A stretch of DNA of 12,494 bases from JABEVB01 sp049965775 (GTDB lineage: Bacteria > Planctomycetota > Phycisphaerae > WQYP01), in contig JBMFVX010000091.1 of assembly GCA_049965775.1 (NCBI GenBank), forward strand, positions 1-12,494, in the 5' to 3' direction. Of this stretch, positions 7,047 through 12,494 are shown piece by piece. Position numbers and translations under genes: made by a program. Numbering within the stretch: the stretch's first letter is position 1; the number at the start of each line of letters is the position of its first letter. The notes below the pieces were generated by a model. It had not been told where the DNA came from, searched no databases, and saw only the letters and a program-made list of their open reading frames with translations.

Positions 7047-8252
7047 ATGCAACTTGCCCATCGTCTCGATGTTGTTGCTGAATCTATTACCCTGGCAGTT
7101 ACCGCGCGGGCCAACGCCCTCAAAAAGCAGGGCGTGGACGTCGTAAGCTTTGGCGCCGGCGAACCCGATTTCGACACGCCCGCCCCCATCAAAAAAGCCG
7201 CCATAGATGCCCTGCTCGCCGGCAAAACCAAATATGAACCTACGGCTGGCACGCTGGAAGCCCGCACCGCCATTGCCCACAAGCTGCGCCAGCATAACAA
7301 GCTCGATTATCAGCCCAATCAAATCATCATCTCCGTTGGCGGCAAGCATTCGCTGTATGTTTCGTTTATGGCGGTTCTTAACCCCGGCGATGAAGTCATT
7401 ATTCCCGCGCCATATTGGGTGAGCTATCCAGAAATGGTTAAACTTGCTGGCGGCGTGCCGGTGGTTGTGCGGGGCGAACCCGCCATCGATTTTAAAATAA
7501 CCGCGGCCCAGCTTGCCGCCGCGATTACGCCGCGGACCCGCATGGTTATTATCAACTCGCCCAGCAACCCCGGCGGCCATACCTATCATCCATCGGAACT
7601 CGCGGCTTTGGCTGCGGTCATAGCGCCGCATCAGCATATCTGGGTTTGCAGCGATGAAATTTATGAGCGATTGATTTTTGGCGGCCAGCAGACCTGTTCC
7701 TGGGCTGCCATTGACTGGCCTCTCTGGAAGGACCGCACCATTACCTGCAACTGCTTGAGCAAAACCTACGCGATGACCGGCTGGCGCATCGGCTATACGG
7801 CCGGCCCCCAAAAGCTTGTGGATGCCATGAACAAACTGCAAAGCCAGATGACCAGCAACATCACCAGTTTTGTCATGCCGGCCATCGTCGAGGCTTATCA
7901 AAACCCCGCCGTTGAACAGGAGGTGCAAGCCATGCGACAGGCCTTTGACCAGCGGTCCGCGCACACCTGGCGCCGGCTCACGGCCATTAAAGGCATTACC
8001 TGCGTGCGGCCAACCGGCGCGTTTTACGCATTCGCCGGCATCGCGGCGCTGCTCAACAAGCCCATCGGCCCAAAACAAAAAGTCTGCCGCGATTCAGTTG
8101 AGTTTGCTTCTGAACTGCTTAACGAAGCGCATGTGGCGGTCGTGCCGGGCAACGATTTCGGCTTTAACGACCACGTTCGCCTCAGCTACGCCACCAGCAT
8201 GGACAACATTAACAAAGGCATTGACCGCATTGCAAAATTTGTGCAGGGGTAA
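7047..8252 (+). CDS. Class I pyridoxal-phosphate aminotransferase (aspartate / prephenate type)
   Basis: Cytosolic fold-type I aminotransferase of subgroup I-beta, likely aspartate:2-oxoglutarate and possibly prephenate aminotransferase (aspartate, tyrosine or phenylalanine synthesis). It has 401 aa, normal for the family. Visible residues are FGAGEPDFDTP (35-45), the glycine-rich SVGGKHSLY (97-105), PYWVSYPEM (122-130, Trp124 stacking region), SPSNPGG (171-177, Asn174), SDEIYE (202-207, Asp203 and Tyr206 for cofactor), SKTYAMTGWRIGY (238-250, Schiff-base Lys239) and HVRLSYATS (376-384, Arg378 for the substrate carboxylate). Lys100 matches the GGK lysine that reads acidic side chains in the Thermus enzyme, which favours a dicarboxylic amino acid. 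It may be read through from nuoN but has no functional link to complex I. The exact substrate cannot be settled by eye. Confidence 0.92.
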   Translation: MQLAHRLDVVAESITLAVTARANALKKQGVDVVSFGAGEPDFDTPAPIKKAAIDALLAGKTKYEPTAGTLEARTAIAHKLRQHNKLDYQPNQIIISVGGKHSLYVSFMAVLNPGDEVIIPAPYWVSYPEMVKLAGGVPVVVRGEPAIDFKITAAQLAAAITPRTRMVIINSPSNPGGHTYHPSELAALAAVIAPHQHIWVCSDEIYERLIFGGQQTCSWAAIDWPLWKDRTITCNCLSKTYAMTGWRIGYTAGPQKLVDAMNKLQSQMTSNITSFVMPAIVEAYQNPAVEQEVQAMRQAFDQRSAHTWRRLTAIKGITCVRPTGAFYAFAGIAALLNKPIGPKQKVCRDSVEFASELLNEAHVAVVPGNDFGFNDHVRLSYATSMDNINKGIDRIAKFVQG

Positions 8253-8300
8253 CGCAGCGCGGCATACGGGCCATGGGCAAAAACCACTGGGAACAACCTT

Positions 8301-8897
8301 GTGAAAAAGAACCGGCTCGAGGCATTCAGCGATGGTGTTATCGCCATCATCATCACGATTATGGTGCTCGACCTGCACATTCCGCGCGGCACAAGTCTTG
8401 CCTCGCTTCAGCCGGAAATACCGATTTTATTTAACTACGCCCTGAGCTTTGTGTTTGTGGGCGTCTATTGGAACAACCACCATCATTTGATTCATGCAGT
8501 CGAGGAAGTCAGCGGCGGCATTATGTGGGCCAACCTGCACCTCTTGTTCTGGCTCTCGCTGATACCGTTTGTCACCGGCTGGATGGGCGAAAATCATTTT
8601 GCCCCCGTCCCTACCGCAACCTATGGAACAGTGATGGTGTTTTGCGCCATCGCCTACGTCATTTTGCAATGGACGATTATCCGCCGGCAGGGTAACGCTT
8701 CATTTCTCGCCGGAGCCATCGGCCGCGACCGCAAGGGTAAGTTCTCAATGGCGGCTTATGTTGTGGCCATTGCGGCGGCGTATGTATGCCCATGGATATC
8801 CATCGGCATTTACATGCTGGTGGCGATGATATGGCTTATACCTGACCGCCGAATCGAACGGGCGCTGGAAACCAACACGACGCCCAGCGCGGAGTAA
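8301..8897 (+). CDS. TMEM175-family (DUF1211) potassium-channel-like membrane protein
   Basis: Six-helix inner-membrane protein of 198 aa. Helix 1 begins with the family signature R-L-E-A-F-S-D-G-V (5-13), the RxxxFSDG motif of TMEM175 channels, followed by IAIIITIMVLDL. A second family feature is WNNHHHLIH (57-65) after helix 2. Predicted helices are near 12-25, 42-57, 76-94, 106-125, 145-162 and 164-180. Bacterial TMEM175 proteins with one such repeat assemble as tetramers and conduct potassium with modest selectivity; channel activity here is inferred from family. It starts with GTG at 8301, with GGGAA at 8289-8293 as ribosome site. It follows the aminotransferase by 48 bp and ends 39 bp from the convergent fcl gene. 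In that short gap AAGGCC (8896-8901) and GGCCTT (8932-8937) could pair, too far apart for a typical terminator. Confidence 0.88.
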   Translation: MKKNRLEAFSDGVIAIIITIMVLDLHIPRGTSLASLQPEIPILFNYALSFVFVGVYWNNHHHLIHAVEEVSGGIMWANLHLLFWLSLIPFVTGWMGENHFAPVPTATYGTVMVFCAIAYVILQWTIIRRQGNASFLAGAIGRDRKGKFSMAAYVVAIAAAYVCPWISIGIYMLVAMIWLIPDRRIERALETNTTPSAE

Positions 8898-8936
8898 GGC
8901 CATTTTGGGATCGTGGCGAGCGGGCCTGTGCGGCCT

Positions 8937-9869
8937 TTACCGGCCCAGCACATTGGCACGGTACCACGCGATGGTTTTTTTAAGGCCGTCTTCCAGTGAG
9001 GTTTGAGCCACAAAGCCAAACTTGGCCTTGGCGCGGCTGGTGTCGAGACAGCGGCGCGGTTGGCCGTCGGGCTTGGTGGCGTCCCATTCAATGCGGCCCT
9101 TAAAGTCGCACAAACGGGCGACAAGCTCGGTTAAATCGCGGATCGTAATTTCAAAGCCCGCGCCAAGGTTTACGGGCTCAGGCTCGTTGTAGTTAAGCGT
9201 GGCTTTCACAATGCCTCCGGCCGCATCTTCAACATATAAAAACTCGCGTGACGCCTTGCCGGTGCCCCAGGCGCTGATGTGCCCGGCTTTGTTGGCGGCG
9301 GCCTCCAGGCATTTGCGAACCAGAGCCGGAATAACATGTGAACTGTGCAGGTCAAAGTTGTCGCGTGGGCCATATAAGTTAACGGGCAGCAGGTAAATGG
9401 CGTTCAGGCCGTATTGCTGCCGGTAGGCCTGGCACATCACCAGCAGCGCCTTCTTGGCAATGCCGTAGGGGGCGTTGGTTTCTTCGGGGTAGCCCTGCCA
9501 AAGGTCCTCTTCCTTAAATGGCACGGGCGTAAACTTCGGATAAGCGCAAATGGTGCCCACCTGCACAAATTTTTTAACGCGGTTAACCCGGGCAGCTTCC
9601 ATGAGGTGCAGGCCCATGGCGGCATTGGCGTAAAAGTAATAGCCGGGGTTGTCGCGGTTGGCGCCGATTCCGCCCACGCGGGCCGCAAGGTGAATGATGA
9701 CATCGGGCTTGTGGGCGGCAATGTAATCTTCGGTTGGCTGCTGACGGGTAAAGTCGCAATCTTTGCTGCGCGGCGCGATGATGTCGCCGGCTTCAACGCC
9801 GCTGCGTTTGAGGCCCGCGATGACAAACCCGCCTAAAAATCCGGCGCCGCCGGTGATCAGATATTTCAT
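8937..9869 (-). CDS. fcl: GDP-L-fucose synthase (GDP-4-keto-6-deoxymannose epimerase-reductase)
   Basis: Short-chain dehydrogenase/reductase that epimerises GDP-4-keto-6-deoxy-D-mannose at C3 and C5 and reduces it with NADPH to GDP-L-fucose. It has 310 aa (E. coli 321). The N-terminal Rossmann motif is GGAGFLG (7-13). The active site shows Tyr135 and Lys139 in YGIAKK, Cys108 in GTICAYP, and His178 in SSHVIP, matching E. coli Tyr136, Lys140, Cys109 and His179. The position of catalytic Ser107 is threonine (Thr106), a variant I know from a broad bacterial subfamily. LPVNLYGPRDNFD (161-173) and REFLYVEDAA (208-217) are also typical. The start at 9869 places the Rossmann fold at the N-terminus. 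An upstream in-frame ATG at 9911 would overlap the end of gmd and is less likely. It follows gmd by 25 bp, so the two are co-transcribed. Confidence 0.93.
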   Translation of the reverse strand: MKYLITGGAGFLGGFVIAGLKRSGVEAGDIIAPRSKDCDFTRQQPTEDYIAAHKPDVIIHLAARVGGIGANRDNPGYYFYANAAMGLHLMEAARVNRVKKFVQVGTICAYPKFTPVPFKEEDLWQGYPEETNAPYGIAKKALLVMCQAYRQQYGLNAIYLLPVNLYGPRDNFDLHSSHVIPALVRKCLEAAANKAGHISAWGTGKASREFLYVEDAAGGIVKATLNYNEPEPVNLGAGFEITIRDLTELVARLCDFKGRIEWDATKPDGQPRRCLDTSRAKAKFGFVAQTSLEDGLKKTIAWYRANVLGR

Positions 9870-9894
9870 GAGGTGCGTTCCCGCAAAAGAGACT

Positions 9895-10926
<1,032 letters not shown>

Positions 10927-10947
10927 GAATGATCTCCGCAAATGAGC

Positions 10948-10967
10948 CGACAGCACCCCTGCTGTCG
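10948..10967 (-). promoter_or_regulatory. Stem-loop in the gmd 5' leader
   Basis: CGACAGC (10948-10954) and GCTGTCG (10961-10967) form a perfect 7-bp stem with a 6-nt loop. It would lie at the very 5' end of the gmd mRNA if the promoter at 10976-11004 is used, and ends 10 bases before the GGAG ribosome site. No U run follows, so it is not a terminator. It may stabilise the mRNA or be a protein site. Confidence 0.45.
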
Positions 10968-10975
10968 CCGGCACC

Positions 10976-11004
10976 ACTATAATCTCGCTGCGGGTGCTTG
11001 TCTT
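10976..11004 (-). promoter_or_regulatory. Sigma70-like promoter of gmd-fcl
   Basis: Read on the - strand: AAGACA (10999-11004, 4/6 to TTGACA), a 17-bp spacer and TATAGT (10976-10981, 5/6 to TATAAT). Transcription would begin near 10969, giving a leader of about 43 nt before gmd. The short palindrome CTTGCC-G-GGCAAG (11002-11014) overlaps the -35 box and could be an operator. Confidence 0.5.
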
Positions 11005-11007
11005 GCC

Positions 11008-11021
11008 GGGCAAGCCGGCCC
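11008..11021. repeat. GGGCnnGCnGGCCC element upstream of gmd and arfB
   Basis: GGGCAAGCCGGCCC fits the same 14-base pattern as 180-193 and 3581-3594. It lies in the divergent gap just beyond the gmd -35 box. Confidence 0.3.
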
Positions 11022-11117
11022 TGTTGTTATCGGATATACGCTACCCTTGGCTTGATGCGAGAGATCCGGCCATGATGGCGCTCCCGTCAAAACCATGAAT
11101 TTAAGGCCGCTATAGTG

Positions 11118-11123
11118 TATAAT
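11118..11123 (+). promoter_or_regulatory. Consensus -10 box immediately before arfB
   Basis: TATAAT matches the -10 consensus exactly and ends 6 bases before ATG 11130, so transcription would begin at or next to the start codon (leaderless mRNA). A second box-like TATAGT is at 11111-11116. No good -35 sits 15-19 bases upstream, which lowers confidence. Confidence 0.4.
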
Positions 11124-11129
11124 GAATTG

Positions 11130-11573
11130 ATGGCGCAAATTGAATCATGGGTTCCCGGCATCAGATTGTCGGGAGATATATGGACTGACCGCGCAGAGCT
11201 GCGATTCGCATTTTCGCGATCAAGCGGGCCGGGCGGCCAAAATGTCAACAAAGTCAATTCCAAGACGGAGTTGCGCATTCGGCCCGAGGTGATTCATGGC
11301 CTTTCAGATGCAGCGAGGCAGCGGCTCATTGCGCTGGCTGGCCGCCGCATCAATAGCGCCGGCGAAATATTGATAGTCAGCGAACTGGCCCGCACGCAGG
11401 AGGCCAACCGCGTGGAGTGCCTTAAGCGGCTCAAAGCCCTGATCGGTGCGGCTCTGGTTGTGCCAAAACTGCGGCGACGATCGAAGCCTACGCGGGCATC
11501 AAAAGAGCGCCGACTGACCGGTAAAAAGATACGCAGCGAGGTCAAGCGGCTGCGAGCCGGCAGAGATGGCTAG
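11130..11573 (+). CDS. arfB: ArfB-type peptidyl-tRNA hydrolase (ribosome rescue)
   Basis: Small release-factor-like protein of 147 aa (E. coli ArfB/YaeJ 140). It has the catalytic GGQ at 35-37 inside SSGPGGQNVNKVNSK, the signature of the class I release-factor catalytic domain. It lacks codon-recognition domains. The basic C-terminal tail with KPTRASKERRL is typical of ArfB and threads into the empty mRNA channel of stalled ribosomes. It should release peptides from ribosomes stuck at the end of broken mRNAs. The start is uncertain. ATG 11130 is preferred because a consensus -10 box covers the alternative GTG at 11115. That GTG, however, has AAGG 8 bases upstream and would add five residues. 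It is divergent from gmd and convergent with the PEP-CTERM gene. Confidence 0.9.
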   Translation: MAQIESWVPGIRLSGDIWTDRAELRFAFSRSSGPGGQNVNKVNSKTELRIRPEVIHGLSDAARQRLIALAGRRINSAGEILIVSELARTQEANRVECLKRLKALIGAALVVPKLRRRSKPTRASKERRLTGKKIRSEVKRLRAGRDG

Positions 11574-11634
11574 CATGGCCCCCTCGCCGAGCGAAGGCTC
11601 AGAGCGGGAGCATGAGCCAGTGATTTTGTTGACA

Positions 11635-11646
11635 CTTTGCGCAAAG
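11635..11646. repeat. 12-bp palindrome between arfB and the PEP-CTERM gene
   Basis: CTTTGCGCAAAG is a perfect palindrome in the 110-bp convergent gap, preceded by a consensus-like TTGACA (11629-11634) that has no matching -10 on the + strand. No clear terminator stem with a T run was found for either gene; short GAGC/GCTC stems near 11589-11600 are weak. Confidence 0.25.
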
Positions 11647-11683
11647 CTTAATCAGGCCAACTGTACATATCAGAGCATTAGTT

Positions 11684-12352
11684 TCAGATAGCTTTCCGTT
11701 TTCGCCGCAACAGCAATAAACCAGCCGTGACACAGCCAATAAGTGCGAGCGGCGTTGGTTCCGGCGCGGCCACCGTGATGGCAAACGCATACTCACGTGG
11801 CAGATTCGGATAAGAGAAACTGGGAAGCGTGCCGCCAACGACAAAGTCTGAGTTGGGGAATGCTGGAGGATTATGCGCATCGGCTCCAGTTCCGTTGTCG
11901 AGCGGCACCGGATTATTGCCTGTTGTACCAGTAAATCCAGCAAACACCTGTTCGCCCCCAATCGGGACGGTAAATGTATCGGCTGGACCAAAGGCGACCG
12001 TATGTAGACCATAACCGGCACTGCTTGCGATGTTATTGTCGCTGCCCACCGCGATCAGTTGGTAGACTGCATTGCTGGAACCGGCGGTTCCTGACGAGAG
12101 TATCGCGAGGAATGGTTGGACATCACCCACAGCCTCCGCCTCGAAGGAAAAGCTGGTGGAGGTGTAGCGGCCTGCTGCAAGAGTAGATGCATAGGAAAGA
12201 TCAATATTCGTTCGCGTGCCGCCTGAGTCGAGAGTGTTGGTGGTGATCCCGGTGCCCGGGCCGATAACCGTGGCGTGGGCTGCAGAGGCAAAGGGCATGG
12301 CAACAGCCGTTGCCAACCCAAGGGCATAACCGTAAGTTGTAAGATGTTTCAT
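11684..12352 (-). CDS. Secreted PEP-CTERM protein of unknown function
   Basis: Protein of 222 aa. It has an N-terminal signal peptide (Lys2, hydrophobic stretch about 9-25, cleavage likely after A-H-A at 25-27). The mature domain is rich in Gly, Ser, Thr and Asn with no Cys, and I do not recognise it. The C-terminus is a PEP-CTERM sorting signal: Pro-Glu-Pro at 197-199, a hydrophobic helix to about 215, then an Arg/Lys cluster (RRKRK). Family knowledge says such proteins are exported by Sec, recognised by an exosortase and processed at or beyond the outer membrane, often with exopolysaccharide. No exosortase gene is in this window. The start at 12352 has AAAGGA 8 bases upstream (12361-12366); an in-frame ATG at 12370 is less well placed for a signal peptide. 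It is convergent with arfB. Confidence 0.85.
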   Translation of the reverse strand: MKHLTTYGYALGLATAVAMPFASAAHATVIGPGTGITTNTLDSGGTRTNIDLSYASTLAAGRYTSTSFSFEAEAVGDVQPFLAILSSGTAGSSNAVYQLIAVGSDNNIASSAGYGLHTVAFGPADTFTVPIGGEQVFAGFTGTTGNNPVPLDNGTGADAHNPPAFPNSDFVVGGTLPSFSYPNLPREYAFAITVAAPEPTPLALIGCVTAGLLLLRRKRKAI

Positions 12353-12494
12353 AAAACCGTTCCTTTCCAAATCACACGAACCTTCGCCATTGCGGCGATT
12401 TAAACAAACTGGCCGAGCCTTAGGGCCTGTAAATAAATAACTGATACCATTTGTGGTTATTGTCCGATAATAAGGAGGATGGATCGCGCAACGC
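12353..12494. other. Upstream region of the PEP-CTERM gene, no gene seen
   Basis: This is AT-richer DNA with a small inverted repeat, TCGCC (12384-12388) and GGCGA (12394-12398), in the leader of the PEP-CTERM gene. I see no convincing promoter pair on the - strand. On the + strand AAGGAGG (12472-12478) touches an ATG at 12479, too close to act as its ribosome site. Confidence 0.4.

Noticed and set aside
6972..8078. Open frame of 368 codons on the - strand opposite the aminotransferase
   Set aside because: The + strand protein has all catalytic residues of its family. The antisense product is Gly/Arg/His-rich and unrecognisable.
8896..8937. AAGGCC/GGCCTT pair between the convergent TMEM175 and fcl genes as a two-way terminator
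   Set aside because: The 6-bp arms are 30 bases apart and no T run follows on either strand.
12472..12481. AAGGAGG followed by ATG on the + strand as start of a new gene
   Set aside because: The site directly abuts the ATG with no spacing, and only 13 bases remain in the window.

Overview
This window looks like ordinary chromosome from a Gram-negative, moderately GC-rich bacterium. A Planctomycetota (Phycisphaerae-like) or related PVC-group host is my inference. It rests on the style of the nuo genes, a long NuoJ, a PEP-CTERM envelope protein (a sorting signal of Gram-negative exopolysaccharide producers) and weak or variable Shine-Dalgarno sites. There is no 16S gene or other marker to settle it. 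I see no insertion sequence, integrase, CRISPR array, tRNA, rRNA or obvious foreign gene.

Layout. Bases 1-234 hold no recognisable gene. They do contain three consecutive inverted repeats and a weak promoter-like pair ahead of nuoJ. Then, all on the + strand, come nuoJ, nuoK, nuoL, nuoM and nuoN, the distal membrane-arm half of proton-pumping NADH:quinone oxidoreductase (complex I), in the usual order with gaps of 25, 87, 99 and 61 bp. They are followed by a class I (subgroup I-beta) aspartate/prephenate-type aminotransferase and a TMEM175-family (DUF1211) potassium-channel-like membrane protein. Convergent to these, on the - strand, is a two-gene unit gmd-fcl that makes GDP-L-fucose from GDP-D-mannose. 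Divergent from gmd on the + strand is a short ArfB-type peptidyl-tRNA hydrolase (ribosome rescue). Convergent to that, at the right edge, is a secreted PEP-CTERM protein of unknown function.

How they work together. NuoJ and NuoK sit next to the quinone module, and NuoL, NuoM and NuoN are the three antiporter-like pump subunits; the hydrophilic-arm genes presumably lie to the left. Gmd and Fcl form a complete GDP-mannose to GDP-fucose route feeding surface polysaccharide. The PEP-CTERM protein implies an exosortase system elsewhere, typically linked to exopolysaccharide, so the right part has an envelope theme. The aminotransferase, TMEM175 protein and ArfB are stand-alone.

The most notable points are a divergent NuoM, a NuoJ with an extra N-terminal two-helix segment, a structured gap before nuoJ, a promoter-plus-hairpin leader before gmd, and a possible leaderless arfB. 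I found no convincing evidence of a wholly new system.
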